Below, one piece after another: positions 46,004-55,662 of a stretch of DNA of 64,000 nt. The position numbers were made by a program, and so were the translations under genes. Below the pieces are notes generated by a model that did not search any database, was not told where the DNA came from, and saw only the letters and a program-made list of their open reading frames with translations. The DNA is from Pseudochryseolinea flava. GTDB taxonomy: Bacteria > Bacteroidota > Bacteroidia > Cytophagales > Cyclobacteriaceae. Position 1 is the stretch's first letter; every line of letters begins with the position of its first letter. The DNA lies in NCBI RefSeq assembly GCF_003286915.1, contig NZ_QMFY01000012.1, forward strand, positions 124,001 through 188,000, written 5' to 3'.

Positions 46004-46359
46004 CTATAAAGAATTCAATGCTCTACTTCATGATCTTGGTTATACTTGGCATGATCGTTATGTTATTGTCAGTAAAACCGAGCAACAGTCTTTGCAAGAA
46101 GCACGAGGATCTTTTCCATTCCGAAATTAAGTCAGGTATGGTAATAGAAAAATTTATCGACACGTTAAACCATGCGACGGAGACTGTTGTCTTAGTGGAT
46201 GGGAATAAGAAATACATATTGCTGTTGATTCCAGATTCGAACAATAAGGATTTTGAAAAGATCAGGGTCCGCGACAAAATCACAAAGGTCCCGAACTCGT
46301 TCCAATTTACATTGAACGATAGTTATAAGTTTACATTCGATATTCAATGCGATTTTTAA
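46000..46359 (+). CDS. small membrane-anchored protein, possible orphan immunity protein
   Basis: 119 residues with one N-terminal membrane helix (MLYFMILVILGMIVMLLSV) and a mixed alpha/beta outer part. Not recognised. The start overlaps the end of the IS3 OrfA frame (ATGA). It lies directly upstream of the Rhs region and resembles in size and layout the orphan immunity proteins left behind in polymorphic-toxin loci. This is inference from position only. Confidence 0.55.
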   Translation: MTIKNSMLYFMILVILGMIVMLLSVKPSNSLCKKHEDLFHSEIKSGMVIEKFIDTLNHATETVVLVDGNKKYILLLIPDSNNKDFEKIRVRDKITKVPNSFQFTLNDSYKFTFDIQCDF

Positions 46360-46699
46360 TTACGAAAGGAAAACTGTCTGTGTTAAGTGCTGATTACTCA
46401 ACCGTGGTATTAAATCATTAGTTTAGCAGGAGTGAGTAAGGACGAATGATGAACCAGGGCAGCGAATAGCGATGATATATTCTTTGCTTGCAAGTTGAAA
46501 AGTGAACCGGATCGAACCGGTGAGTTGGCTCACGCTTGTGCTTGAAGAGCTTCCGAAGAGAAGTGTGAATAATATTGAAGACGTCCTGCCTGTAAAATAA
46601 TTACGCTAACGCATTTGCTCGGGTGGTTACGACAAATCTATCCTGCAACTACTTTCTAATTTGATTCCGGCAAATACCTGCAATCGAATCATCACATGA
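46360..46699. other. non-coding stretch before the truncated Rhs gene
   Basis: No open frame of interest, terminator or recognisable RNA was found. It probably contains the scar of the deletion that removed the 5' end of the Rhs gene, since the Rhs frame is open from 46700 without a usual start codon. Confidence 0.5.
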
Positions 46700-46834
46700 A
46701 TACAACTCGTAAACGGTGTTACCTATTCGCAACCTATAGTTACAAACAATCGTATCGTTGGCCAGGTTACAGGTACGAAAGTAAAAGTACTTGACGGCAA
46801 CGTTTCGTCGACCATTTCAGGTGGTTACACGTGG

Positions 46835-49800
46835 TTGAAGACATTGAATTATTACGATGATAAATATCGTGTGATTCAAACTGTAGCAGATAACTACAAG
46901 AGTGGTACAGATCGCACCACACAATTATATGACTTTGTCGGAAAGGTTCTGAAGACAAAGAATGTACACACGACACGTGATATAACATGGAAAAATATAG
47001 TTGGTGCAAAAGTGGAAGGAAATAAACTCATTAGAACAGTCTCAGGAAGCTGGGGTACTTCCGGTGCTTCTTCAGTGGAGGCGCTTCCAGCTAATACAGA
47101 TGGTTGGATGGAAGTTGTGGTGAGCGAGGCGAATAGCAATAGAATGATTGGATTGGCTACTGCTGATCCCAATCAGAATTACACGTCTATCAACTACTGC
47201 GTCTATTTTAATTCATCTTTAAACTCGTTGAAGATATATGAGTCAGGTAATCCCAATCCGTGGAATGGTACTTGTATTGCTGGCGATGTGATCAGAATCG
47301 AGCGCGTTGGAAATAAGGTGACGTATTATAAAAATAATGCTAAGATTATTGATTCTCCCTTGACCGCGACGACATCATCACTAATCGTTGATGCGGCGTT
47401 GAGTACGATCAGCGGTACATTAACAAATGTGAGATCTTCATTTTCGATGCTTACGGACAGCACCATTCGCACTTTCGAATACGACCACGCCGGACGACTC
47501 ACGCATGTATGGCACCAATACGATACGCTTGATGCTATACTGCTCGCGAAAAACGAATACAATGAACTCGGTCAACTCGTAGACAAGAAGCTACACAGTA
47601 CAACTGCGAACGCAACGGATGCGCATCAGTCGGTTGATATGCGATACAATATTCGTGGATGGCTCACCTCCATCAACAACGCATCGTTAACGTCTGAGAC
47701 CGGTGTGAATGATGACGATGCAACCGACCTTTTCGGCATGAACCTCTCATACGATAAGGTTGACAACGAACTTGGAAATCACGCCATGTACAATGGCAAT
47801 ATCGGCGGTATCAAATGGAGCAATTACGCCGGCGAGACAAAAGAGAAAGGGTATACATTCTCTTATGATGCGATGAACCGGTTGGCAGGATCATATTACA
47901 AGGAGAAAACTACGTCATGGGCCGATCCATCAAACAATGGTTTTGATGAGCGTGGATTGGTCTATGACTTGAATGGCAACATCAAAAAACTTGTAAGGTT
48001 CGATAAGAACGTTTCTGGATTCATGGATAGTCTTGATTACAAGTACACCGACGCGAGTGGGCAGGCTGGCAATAGACTTTATCGTGTCGTTGATGGGGGG
48101 AATGACTATAAGGGTTTTGTTGATGGAAGTCCAGGCACAAGTAATGACTACGCGTACGACGCCAACGGCAACATGACGCAAGATCTTAACAAAGGAATTA
48201 ATGCGAGCGGAATTACGTACAACCTGTTAAACCTCCCGGAGACCGTAACGAAAGGCGGAAATACGATTCGCTACATCTACGATGCCACGGGTAGAAAACT
48301 TTGTCAAGTTGTAGCCTCTGGCAGCAATGCAAAACAAACCGACTATGCCGGTGAATTTATTTACGAGAACAACGCATTACAGTTCATCAATCACGAAGAA
48401 GGACGTATCGTAGTGGGTGGCACAAAACTGATCTATGAAGATCATGGTGAAGTTACAACTTCGATGACGGCCGTGAATGCAACGTTAGAGACCGCCACGT
48501 TAAATGGAACAGAAAAGTATATCAAGATCACCGCGTCAGGAACAACAGCGCGCACGGGCGTATTCCCAATCGGTGGCGCAATTCCTGTAGCAGGAGGAGA
48601 GCGTTATAAGATTCGTGTGAAGGGCTATCGTGCAAACACGAAAGATGCATACCTGTTAATCAAAACAAATGGCACGGACTTAAATTGGCCTGGCGTAAAA
48701 TTGTCATCGAGTGCGGCGGCAGAATCGTGGGTTGAGCAGATTGTAACCATACCAGCGAACAAAACAACACTCGAGGTAGGCGTTGTGTGGGATGTGACCG
48801 TCAGCGGTGAAATTATGTATCTCAATGAAGTTGAGATCACGAAGTTGGAGGAGCAAGATCCCGAGTATCAATACTTCATGAAAGACCACTTGGGCAATGT
48901 GAGGCTCACGTTCACCACGAAAAAAGAACCTACCGTTGAAACGGCTACGCTCGAGAGCACTAACGCAGCAACGGAACGCGGTCAGTTCTTGCGCTATGAC
49001 AATGCACGTTTGGTTCATCATCATCTTTTCGATAAGACGAATGGCGGCGCACCAACTACGGTTGCGGGTGGTGCACAACGATTGAATGGTAAAGGCGATG
49101 AGATTTATGGACTTGCGAAATCGCTCAGCGTCATGCCGGGCGATAAAATCAAGATGGGAGTATATGCAAAGTACATTGACTCGAATTCGAGTAATAGAAC
49201 AGCAACATTGAATACACTCATCAGTCAAATTGCAGGAGGTACTGCGCCTAACGGTACTGTTGTAGATGGTAGCGGCTACACAAACAGCACCGAATCATTT
49301 CCATTTCCCGGTGGACTCAACGGCACGGGTGACAACACAGACCCCGGACCGAAAGCATATCTTAACTGGTTAGTATACGATAGAGATTACAATCTCATTC
49401 CGTCAAAGTCTGGATACAAGCCGATGTCTACTGCCGCACGTGAGACAGGTCAAAACATAGCCCACGAACACTTACTCGACAGCGTAACCATTTCAGAAGC
49501 CGGTTATGTGTATATTTACCTATCGAACGAAGAAGGTGAGAATGCTTACGAAGTATACTTCGATGAGTTCAAGGTGGAACACACGAAGTCGCCAGTGATT
49601 CAGATGGAGGATTATTATCCGTTTGGTTTGACTTACAACTCTTATTCGAGAGAGAACTCAGTTAATCAAGACTATTTGTACAATGGGAAAGAACTTCAGA
49701 ACGAACTGAATCTCGAATGGTATGATTACGGTGCGAGGATGTACGACCCTGCAATTGCAAGATGGATGGTCGTAGACCCTTTGGCAGAAAAAATGAGACG

Positions 49801-50536
49801 TTGGAGTCCGTACAATTACTGTTTTAATAATCCCATTAGATTTATTGATCCTGATGGTATGGGACCGAATGATCACTATTATGGTTTGGTTAATGGTGAG
49901 ATGAAGTACCTAGGTAATGATGGGCAAGGTGATAAGCTTAGATATGTTCAACAAGAAAATGTTGATGGTGTGAAGTCTAAATTGAATGGCGAAAAAACAA
50001 CGGAAGCTGATCGCAATTCTGCTCGCGAATCGAGTACTGAGATTACTGTTAATGAAGGTCAAATCCAATCTGATCTCCAAGCTGTAGCAGATCACAGTCT
50101 GGTAGATGGCGAAGAACATACTATGCATGTGGTAATGGATATAGATTCGCCAGAACCAACAATTACTTCGTATGAGTCAAATTCCGGTAGTAATGGCAGA
50201 TCTGAGCTTGAGTATAAACGTTTTGAAGGTGAAACTTATACAGGTGATGGTACATATGTGCTGTTAGCTCAAGCTCACGGCCATCCAGAGTCAGATGACC
50301 CAGGGACGACTACCCAGGCCACTATGTCTACAATAGATAAAACAACTTCAAATAATGCCGGTATTCCGATTTATGGGGTTAATGCAATGAGTGGAAGTAA
50401 AGGTGATTCCCAATCTATCCATCGGGTAACGCCTGATGGCAAGATTAAGAATAATGTAGGTAGGACTATGGGGTCAGGGACAACTGGCTTTAATATTGCA
50501 AGAGATGCTTTGAAAATTATAAGTGGACAGAAATAG
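46835..50536 (+). CDS. Rhs/YD-repeat protein with C-terminal toxin tip, 5'-truncated
   Basis: A remnant of a large polymorphic-toxin protein. The Rhs frame is open from 46700 ([17 protein letters not shown] is readable before the TTG at 46835) but no proper start, signal peptide or N-terminal region remains, so it is probably 5'-truncated. YD repeats occur throughout ([50 protein letters not shown]). The core ends with the Rhs signature [20 protein letters not shown] and [14 protein letters not shown] at about residue 1000. The variable tip of about 210 residues contains [11 protein letters not shown] and later STID, weakly like a JAB/MPN metalloprotease site. The candidate immunity gene starts 2 bp downstream. 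Confidence 0.85.
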   Translation: MKTLNYYDDKYRVIQTVADNYKSGTDRTTQLYDFVGKVLKTKNVHTTRDITWKNIVGAKVEGNKLIRTVSGSWGTSGASSVEALPANTDGWMEVVVSEANSNRMIGLATADPNQNYTSINYCVYFNSSLNSLKIYESGNPNPWNGTCIAGDVIRIERVGNKVTYYKNNAKIIDSPLTATTSSLIVDAALSTISGTLTNVRSSFSMLTDSTIRTFEYDHAGRLTHVWHQYDTLDAILLAKNEYNELGQLVDKKLHSTTANATDAHQSVDMRYNIRGWLTSINNASLTSETGVNDDDATDLFGMNLSYDKVDNELGNHAMYNGNIGGIKWSNYAGETKEKGYTFSYDAMNRLAGSYYKEKTTSWADPSNNGFDERGLVYDLNGNIKKLVRFDKNVSGFMDSLDYKYTDASGQAGNRLYRVVDGGNDYKGFVDGSPGTSNDYAYDANGNMTQDLNKGINASGITYNLLNLPETVTKGGNTIRYIYDATGRKLCQVVASGSNAKQTDYAGEFIYENNALQFINHEEGRIVVGGTKLIYEDHGEVTTSMTAVNATLETATLNGTEKYIKITASGTTARTGVFPIGGAIPVAGGERYKIRVKGYRANTKDAYLLIKTNGTDLNWPGVKLSSSAAAESWVEQIVTIPANKTTLEVGVVWDVTVSGEIMYLNEVEITKLEEQDPEYQYFMKDHLGNVRLTFTTKKEPTVETATLESTNAATERGQFLRYDNARLVHHHLFDKTNGGAPTTVAGGAQRLNGKGDEIYGLAKSLSVMPGDKIKMGVYAKYIDSNSSNRTATLNTLISQIAGGTAPNGTVVDGSGYTNSTESFPFPGGLNGTGDNTDPGPKAYLNWLVYDRDYNLIPSKSGYKPMSTAARETGQNIAHEHLLDSVTISEAGYVYIYLSNEEGENAYEVYFDEFKVEHTKSPVIQMEDYYPFGLTYNSYSRENSVNQDYLYNGKELQNELNLEWYDYGARMYDPAIARWMVVDPLAEKMRRWSPYNYCFNNPIRFIDPDGMGPNDHYYGLVNGEMKYLGNDGQGDKLRYVQQENVDGVKSKLNGEKTTEADRNSARESSTEITVNEGQIQSDLQAVADHSLVDGEEHTMHVVMDIDSPEPTITSYESNSGSNGRSELEYKRFEGETYTGDGTYVLLAQAHGHPESDDPGTTTQATMSTIDKTTSNNAGIPIYGVNAMSGSKGDSQSIHRVTPDGKIKNNVGRTMGSGTTGFNIARDALKIISGQK

Positions 50537-50538
50537 CC

Positions 50539-50976
50539 ATGAAAAGAATAATTTTATACGTAATTATTTTCCTTTCTTGTAACGCCTCATTTGCGCAAGA
50601 TTCTATTGAATACACATTTGATAAGGAGTTGGACCGTGCGATCCGCTTGCATTTAGAAAAGCAACTTGCAAGTGATCAATCAAGCAAATTCTTTCTACGG
50701 ATGTCCACAGTAAATTCTGAGAAACGTTGTGGTAACTATCAGCTTTTTATAGGCACATATAAAGATCGCCCGTTGGATTTTATTTTTGAGATCATCAGCA
50801 AAAGCACTCGGTTTTATTCATTCAATAGCATGAGAATACCGATTTGTTTTGATTATGATTTTCAATTTATCGGATACGGTTCTGGCAAGCGAGGAATTAC
50901 AAGAAAAGGATATACCGGAACAGATTATGTCATAGAGTTTTCGTCCAGTGGGAAAATTATACGAACAGGAATTTGA
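50539..50976 (+). CDS. candidate immunity protein for Rhs tip 1
   Basis: 145 residues, exported (signal MKRIILYVIIFLSCNASFAQ, possibly a lipoprotein via the Cys in LSCNAS). The mature part is compact alpha/beta with two Cys residues (EKRCGNYQLF, IPICFDYDFQF). The family is not recognised. The 2-bp spacing from the Rhs gene and its small size fit a cognate immunity protein. An exported immunity protein would suggest that tip 1 acts in the periplasm. A strong terminator follows at 50986. Confidence 0.65.
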   Translation: MKRIILYVIIFLSCNASFAQDSIEYTFDKELDRAIRLHLEKQLASDQSSKFFLRMSTVNSEKRCGNYQLFIGTYKDRPLDFIFEIISKSTRFYSFNSMRIPICFDYDFQFIGYGSGKRGITRKGYTGTDYVIEFSSSGKIIRTGI

Positions 50977-50985
50977 TAAATAAGC

Positions 50986-51009
50986 CCAGCCCAGCGCTGG
51001 TTTTTTTTT
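50986..51009 (+). terminator. terminator after Rhs tip 1/immunity pair
   Basis: CCAGC-ccagc-GCTGG followed by nine T residues, 10 bp after the stop codon of the immunity gene. Confidence 0.8.
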
Positions 51010-51221
51010 ATGCTGAATAGTCTTTTTGTTCAGGCGCATGAGCGAGTCAGCACGTTGGTAATTTTTTTTTAAGCTGTTGTTAGAACTGGTCAGTTCCTGA
51101 AATAAGTTGTCATCAATAACAATTGGTCTGTTTTTATCAGTCCATACGTAAGGGCACTGGCGGCTTTGCATCCACCCCATCTAGTCCAAGTGTTCCTGTC
51201 ACTGCCTGGTTCAAGTGTTTA

Positions 51222-51480
51222 GCGCAGCGAACCACCTCGCGCAAGTCTTCTATTTGAATGGCTGGTTCAAGTCTGAGCGACGGCCACGCGCTGCTAGCAG
51301 GACTTGGACCTAGGATAATTCCAGTCTTCAGACTGCTCGCGTGATGGTGATGCTACGCCGCATACAGTCATACAGTGACTAAATTTCCGTACCGTGAAAT
51401 AATCTACCGTGATGATATCAACAAAAAGTTCGGGGGCCCCCAATAAAATTTTAAACGCAGCATCACCCTTTAAGAATAAT
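51222..51480 (+). repeat. inter-cassette repeat, copy 1 (full)
   Basis: The sequence starts CACCTCGCGCAAGTCTTC and contains the inverted pair GGTTCAAGTC / GACTTGGACC and the palindromic CCAGTCTTCAGACTG. It then continues as conserved leader (GCGTGATGGTGATG, CTAAATTTC, AATCTACCGTGATGA, AAAATTTTAA, ACCCTTTAAGAATAAT) directly into the small membrane protein gene. Related copies occur at 53700, 54780, 57470, 57868, 58410 and 59148. Confidence 0.75.
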
Positions 51481-51708
51481 ATGCGAGTTAAGTTTCTTTT
51501 ATTAGTGGTCAGTCGAACACTCTTCGCCATTATCATAATAATATCCCTAGTTGTTGTGTATTTTGTTTTGATGAGTTCCCCGGCTACGAAAGGAATAAGC
51601 AAACTGGACTTAGCAAATGCAGCCATCGTTTTATCAAGTCTTGCATTAGGTAAAGGGATAGTTGATTTTTTATTGAAATTTGTTTTGAGCAATGACGGTG
51701 ATGATTAA
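51481..51708 (+). CDS. 75-residue membrane protein, repeated copy 1
   Basis: Two hydrophobic segments, about residues 8-32 (VVSRTLFAIIIIISLVVVYFVLM) and 43-68 (LANAAIVLSSLALGKGIVDFLLKFV), and an acidic end SNDGDD. Not recognised. Nearly identical copies lie at 54986 and 57629, each behind the same conserved leader. The start at 51481 is chosen because it is shared by all three copies. It could be a small holin-like or immunity-like membrane protein. Function unknown. Confidence 0.65.
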   Translation: MRVKFLLLVVSRTLFAIIIIISLVVVYFVLMSSPATKGISKLDLANAAIVLSSLALGKGIVDFLLKFVLSNDGDD

Positions 51709-51795
51709 CATTGGCATTTACCCACCTCGCGCAAGTCTTCCATTTGTATATATGCAAAATACATTGACTCGAATTCGAGTAATAGAACGGCTGCA

Positions 51796-53034
51796 TTGAA
51801 TACACTCGTCAGTCAGATTGCTGGAGGCACTGCGCCTACCGGTACCGTTGTCGATGGTAGCGGCTACACAAACAGCACCGAATCATTTCCATTCGCCGGT
51901 GGACTCAACGGTACGGGTGACAACACAGACCCCGGACCGAAAGCATATCTTAACTGGTTAGTATACGATAGAGATTACAACCTCATTCCGTCAAAGTCTG
52001 GATACGAGCCGATGTCTACTGCCGCACGTGAGACAGGTCAAAACATAGCCCACGAACACTTACTTGACAGCGTAACCATTTCAGACGCCGGTTATGTGTA
52101 TATTTATCTATCCAACGAAGAAGGCGAGAATGCTTACGAGGTGTACTTCGACGAGTTCAAGGTGGAACACACGAAGTCGCCGGTGATTCAGATGGAGGAT
52201 TATTATCCGTTTGGGTTGACGTTTAATTCTTATCAGCGGGAGAATAAACTGACCAATGATATTACCTTCCAAAACCAGGAGCGACAAGATGAGTTAAATC
52301 TTGGATGGGTACAGTTCAAGTGGAGAAATGCGATGCCGGATATTGGTAGGTTTTTTAATGTGGATCCGATAGCAGAGGACTACTACCACAACTCGGTTTA
52401 TGCTTTTAGCGAGAATAAATTAATTTCATATAGGGAACTTGAGGGATTAGAGGCTCAACTGATAATCGTCGGAGTTGTGGTTGCAGTAACTGTTGAGGAG
52501 GTAACGGTCGCTGCTCTTATTAGCGGAGCTGTGGTTTTTGGAGATGAGATTGTTGAGGGTTTAAAGGACATCGCAAATGCGCCTGCTTCCGGTACTATGA
52601 TTGCCACTTCTCCCGCTTCAGCTTGGAACCAAGAAGCTCAAATTTGGCGAAAGATGGCAAAAGCATCTGAGTCTGGTAGCGATAACACAAAGAAGAAAGA
52701 ACAGCTACAAAAGAACAAAGAGCAAGGCGCAAAGGCTGAAGAGAAAGTTAAAACTGAATTGAAAGATGAGTTGAAAGAGGGACAGGAGATACTTGTTAAA
52801 CCAAGAGTTGTGACAGAGGATGGTAAGGTAACTTATCCTGATTATGTTACAGTAGATACTAAAACAAAACAAGTAGTGAATCCGGTAGAAGTTAAGTCGG
52901 GTAATGCTAAATTGTCAAAGGGCCAAAAAAGTTTAAAACAAAACGGCGGTTCTCTTCAAGGCAAGCAGTATCCTGAATACAATGGAGCCCAAATTAAGCC
53001 AAACGAATTGGATGTCAAACGTCAAAAAAAATGA
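51796..53034 (+). CDS. orphan Rhs C-terminal cassette 2 with nuclease-like tip (no N-terminus)
   Basis: About 480 bp (51749-52225) nearly repeats 49161-49637 of the main Rhs gene (NTLVSQIAGG to [14 protein letters not shown]). The sequence then switches to a different core end (GRFFNVDPIAEDYYHNSVYAFSEN) and a hydrophobic linker (LIIVGVVVAVTVEEVTVAALISGAVV). A new toxin tip follows. Its last 100 residues show the PD-(D/E)XK nuclease pattern: Glu in the helix KAEEKVKTEL, Asp in YPDYVTVD, and VEVKSG. There is no start codon of normal type; the open frame begins in the repeat and ORF callers use TTG at 51796, with the first ATG at 52012. It is probably silent until recombined. Confidence 0.85.
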   Translation: MNTLVSQIAGGTAPTGTVVDGSGYTNSTESFPFAGGLNGTGDNTDPGPKAYLNWLVYDRDYNLIPSKSGYEPMSTAARETGQNIAHEHLLDSVTISDAGYVYIYLSNEEGENAYEVYFDEFKVEHTKSPVIQMEDYYPFGLTFNSYQRENKLTNDITFQNQERQDELNLGWVQFKWRNAMPDIGRFFNVDPIAEDYYHNSVYAFSENKLISYRELEGLEAQLIIVGVVVAVTVEEVTVAALISGAVVFGDEIVEGLKDIANAPASGTMIATSPASAWNQEAQIWRKMAKASESGSDNTKKKEQLQKNKEQGAKAEEKVKTELKDELKEGQEILVKPRVVTEDGKVTYPDYVTVDTKTKQVVNPVEVKSGNAKLSKGQKSLKQNGGSLQGKQYPEYNGAQIKPNELDVKRQKK

Positions 53035-53037
53035 GAG

Positions 53038-53700
53038 ATGGATATATACCTTGTAAAGGAAGAAGGCAAGCGAAGACAATTCCTACATCTACAACTTGAC
53101 AGGCATCTACTGACACGGATAGAGGGAATTGAAGGGCTAAAGGCGGTCGAGCGAACGACCCATCTTGGAACTAATGAAAAAGCGAAAATAACACTTCAAG
53201 CAATTGTTTCGGAGTATGAGCAGAAAGGATATTATCAAACAAAATCAGATATTGGACTTAATATAAAGCCAATAGTATTCGACAAAGCAGACTGGCATTA
53301 TGGTGGGGATTTTCCTGCCGACTTAAATGCATATCAAGCATACGTTCACACTGGCTTCTACATTGGATGGCTCCTTGATAGAAAACTCTTTACAGAAGAG
53401 TTTATGAACGAGAATGATACCTCAATTAATAAGTTTTTGAACAGAGAAGTCACGTCCGTTTTTTTTTATAAAGATCAGATGGACGGTCTTTTTCAATCGA
53501 ACGATTTACGGAGCGAGGCGATAGAGTTTACCAAATATTACTTTAATGAAGATTTTTCTAAATCACTTTATATTGAGGATTACATTGAGCTACTATGTTC
53601 TCATCTTCCGACTATCTATCATGTGAAGGACAACTGGGAGAACTTTTACACCATCGTAAAGGAGATTGACGGCCGTTTCAAGCAATGGATTGAAAGTTGA
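53038..53700 (+). CDS. candidate immunity protein for cassette 2 (DUF7832-like)
   Basis: 220 residues, cytosolic, starting 3 bp after the cassette 2 stop. The N-terminal part resembles a WGR-like module (MDIYLVKEEGKRRQFLHLQL). The centre carries FDKADWHYGGDFPADLNAYQAYVHTGFYIGWLLDRKLF, the pattern of DUF7832-type proteins found next to polymorphic toxins. A cytosolic immunity protein agrees with a nuclease target. The assignment is from motif and context. Confidence 0.75.
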   Translation: MDIYLVKEEGKRRQFLHLQLDRHLLTRIEGIEGLKAVERTTHLGTNEKAKITLQAIVSEYEQKGYYQTKSDIGLNIKPIVFDKADWHYGGDFPADLNAYQAYVHTGFYIGWLLDRKLFTEEFMNENDTSINKFLNREVTSVFFYKDQMDGLFQSNDLRSEAIEFTKYYFNEDFSKSLYIEDYIELLCSHLPTIYHVKDNWENFYTIVKEIDGRFKQWIES

Positions 53701-53830
53701 CCCCACCTCGTGCAAGTCTTCCATTTGAGTGACTGGTTCAAGTCTGAGCGATGGCTCGCGCTGCTAGCGGGACTTGGACCTGACATAATTTGATTCTTCA
53801 GACTGCTCGCGTGATGGTGCGTCGCCGCAC
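53700..53830 (+). repeat. inter-cassette repeat, copy 2
   Basis: CCCACCTCGTGCAAGTCTTC, then GGTTCAAGTC...GACTTGGACC (stem), TCTTCAGACTGCTCGCGTG and a CGCCGCAC end. It lacks the small membrane gene of copies 1, 3 and 4 and runs into a different short open frame. Confidence 0.75.
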
Positions 53831-54011
53831 AATACGGAGTTCGAACTTCGTTGATCGATTTATTGATTTCGGAATCCGGTTCTTCATGCTTGTTTTATTC
53901 TGCATAGTGCCGGTTTTTAGCGGGGACAAACTTTATAGACGCCTAGCGAATATTTCGTTAATGTGCTTTTTCTTAGCACTCGTATTCATATTTTATTTGC
54001 TTAGCTTGTGA
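53790..54011 (+). CDS. short membrane protein remnant
   Basis: A 73-residue frame with two hydrophobic segments (FGIRFFMLVLFCIVPVFSG, LMCFFLALVFIFYLLSL). Its first 20 codons lie inside the inter-cassette repeat. It is probably the 3' end of a membrane protein joined to the repeat by recombination. A real gene is uncertain. Confidence 0.3.
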   Translation: MILQTARVMVRRRTIRSSNFVDRFIDFGIRFFMLVLFCIVPVFSGDKLYRRLANISLMCFFLALVFIFYLLSL

Positions 54012-54045
54012 ACCCGAACTGGTTCAAGTCTATTGTTATTATAAG

Positions 54046-54717
54046 ATGAAGAAGATTTTAGTTCTTTTGTCGTTGTTCATTTTAATGCATTGTAGTACGA
54101 ACAATGTAAAAGAAACGGAACAACAATGTAAGCGAGGTTTTGAACGCGCAGAGTCAGATTTAAAATCTGATTCATTGGGATTATTTTTTTTCGAGCTGCC
54201 TAGCCCAAAGTCATCGTCAAGGATTCGGATACTAAAAAATGAATACGGTGTACGTGTTGTCGATGGCGGGGACGTCGTAACTGAAGAAGGAAGGTGCTAC
54301 AATGAGGTCATGGAGCAGGCGATAAAGAAAAAGTTCGGAGATGATGTCTTTCGTAAAATTGAGCAAAGGGTTGATAGTTTGGTTTTGCAAGGGCAGGGTG
54401 ATCGTGAGGCATTCTATCCAGGTGGTTCCGATGCGATAGAACAGTACCTTGCTTGCAATCTTAATTTTCCTGATGAACTTGAATCAATGGATATCGTCCC
54501 AACTGTTTTTGTTAAGGTGACCATTGATACCGCAGGGCGGGCAAAGGAAGTTTCCATCGTTAAAAGTTTTAACGATAAATTTGATCGGGAAGCGTTGCGA
54601 GTGTTAACAACAATGGAAGGATGGGAGCCGGCAATTGAAAATCGAATTAAAAAGGAATCGGCCTATGGTTTACAGATTCGGTTTGATCCGAGGATTAAGC
54701 GCAAATGTAAACCGTGA
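54046..54717 (+). CDS. lipoprotein with TonB C-terminal-like domain
   Basis: 223 residues, signal MKKILVLLSLFILMHC with lipid-modified Cys16. The C-terminal 90 residues match the TonB energy-transducer domain: YLACNLNFPDELESMDIVPTVFVKVTIDTAGRAKEVSIVKS and FDREALRVLTTMEGWEPA. It lacks an N-terminal membrane anchor and Pro-rich spacer, so it is not a working TonB. Such stand-alone domains are common in Bacteroidota lipoproteins. In this setting it may be an accessory or stray immunity gene. Confidence 0.78.
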   Translation: MKKILVLLSLFILMHCSTNNVKETEQQCKRGFERAESDLKSDSLGLFFFELPSPKSSSRIRILKNEYGVRVVDGGDVVTEEGRCYNEVMEQAIKKKFGDDVFRKIEQRVDSLVLQGQGDREAFYPGGSDAIEQYLACNLNFPDELESMDIVPTVFVKVTIDTAGRAKEVSIVKSFNDKFDREALRVLTTMEGWEPAIENRIKKESAYGLQIRFDPRIKRKCKP

Positions 54718-54779
54718 GAAGTGCAAGTGTTTCCGGTAGTGTAGGAAGCCTCTTTCGTCAAAGTGTTCGGCATAATTGT

Positions 54780-54985
54780 CCTGGTTCAAATCTTAGCGAT
54801 GCCGCCCTGCTAGCAGGGCTTGGACCTAACATCATTCCAGTCTTCAGAATGCTCGCGTGATGGTGATGCTACGCCGCACACAGCGACTAAATTTCAGTAC
54901 CTTGGTTAACCTACCGTGATGACATCAACAAGAAGTTCGAGGCCCACAATAAAATTTTAACGTAATATCACCCTTTAAGAATAAT
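54780..54985 (+). repeat. inter-cassette repeat, copy 3
   Basis: CTGGTTCAAATC...GGCTTGGACC stem, CCAGTCTTCAGAATGCTCGCGTGATGG, and the same leader as copy 1 (CGTGATGACATCAACAAGAAG, CACCCTTTAAGAATAAT). It leads into the second small membrane protein gene. Confidence 0.75.
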
Positions 54986-55258
54986 ATGCGAGTTAAGTTT
55001 CCTTTATTAGTGGTCAGTCGAACACTCTTCGCTATTATCATAATAATATCCCTAGTTGTTGTGTATTTCGTTTTGATGAGTTCCCCGGCTACGAAAGGAG
55101 TAAGCAAACTGGATTTAGCAAATGCAGCCATCGTTTTATCAAGTCTTGCATTAGGTAAAGGGATAGTTGATTTTTTATTGAAATTTGTTTTGAGTGAATA
55201 TTCCGGAAATCATTTGACCCACCTGATAAGAATTCCGGGAATTGTGTGCCCCGGGTGA
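54986..55258 (+). CDS. 75-residue membrane protein, repeated copy 2 (3' end replaced by IS21 remnant)
   Basis: Identical layout to the copies at 51481 and 57629 up to residue 70 (LLKFVLS). The last residues are then replaced by EYSGNHLTHLIRIPGIVCPG, because the IS21-like terminal repeats begin at about 55200. This shows the IS element inserted after duplication of the gene. Confidence 0.6.
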   Translation: MRVKFPLLVVSRTLFAIIIIISLVVVYFVLMSSPATKGVSKLDLANAAIVLSSLALGKGIVDFLLKFVLSEYSGNHLTHLIRIPGIVCPG

Positions 55259-55403
55259 TTCCGGAAATGAGTTGACCCACCGATTCCGGAAATGGTCAGA
55301 CCCGGGTATTCCGGAAATTGTTTGACCCACCCTGGGAGGCAAGATTCCGGGAATTACCTGACCCACCTGATGGCCAGGAATTCCGGAAATGATCTGACCG
55401 ACC
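55200..55403 (+). repeat. seven IS21-type terminal repeats
   Basis: The unit ATTCCGGAAATNNNNTGACC occurs seven times with small changes (near 55200, 55231, 55259, 55284, 55309, 55343 and 55380). IS21-family elements carry multiple terminal repeats bound by IstA, so this is the left end of such an element. Confidence 0.8.
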
Positions 55404-55469
55404 TTTGAGCTTGGATTTGATGCCGACAAGCGTTGGTTTACACCTTGAAAAGTAAACCACTAGCGCTCC

Positions 55470-55662
55470 ATGTCACAACCATTACGTATGCATCAGATCA
55501 GAAGAATATTTGAATTACAATCCAATGGACAAAGTATCCGGCACACGGAACGACTTACGGGACTGTCCAGAAATACGATCAGAGAATATTTACGCAGGAT
55601 TAGGCTGGCTGGCTTAACTACGCATCAGGCATTGGGTTTAGATGACGAATCGCTTGCCCTAC
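55470..55662 (+). pseudogene. istA: truncated IS21-family transposase IstA
   Basis: The first ~64 residues of IstA remain, with the DNA-binding helix-turn-helix (RMHQIRRIFELQSNGQSIRH, LTGLSRNTIREYLRRIR). The frame is cut at LDDESLA, where Rhs core DNA begins (TACCGGTACCGTTGTAGATGG). The rest of istA, istB and the right end are missing. Confidence 0.8.

Noticed and set aside
46360-46699. Possible group II intron or structured RNA before the Rhs gene
   Set aside because: No domain V-like hairpin, intron-encoded protein or conserved ends could be identified.
50818-51180. 120-residue minus-strand frame as a full gene
   Set aside because: Its 3' half is antisense to immunity gene 1 and passes through the terminator; only the first part looks protein-like and is listed as a low-interest finding.
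54046-54717. Functional TonB protein
   Set aside because: It has a TonB-like C-terminal domain but is a lipoprotein without the inner-membrane anchor or Pro-rich spacer.
55175-55429. 84-residue minus-strand frame with GQIISGIPG-type repeats
   Set aside because: The repeated peptide is a translation of the IS21 terminal repeats.
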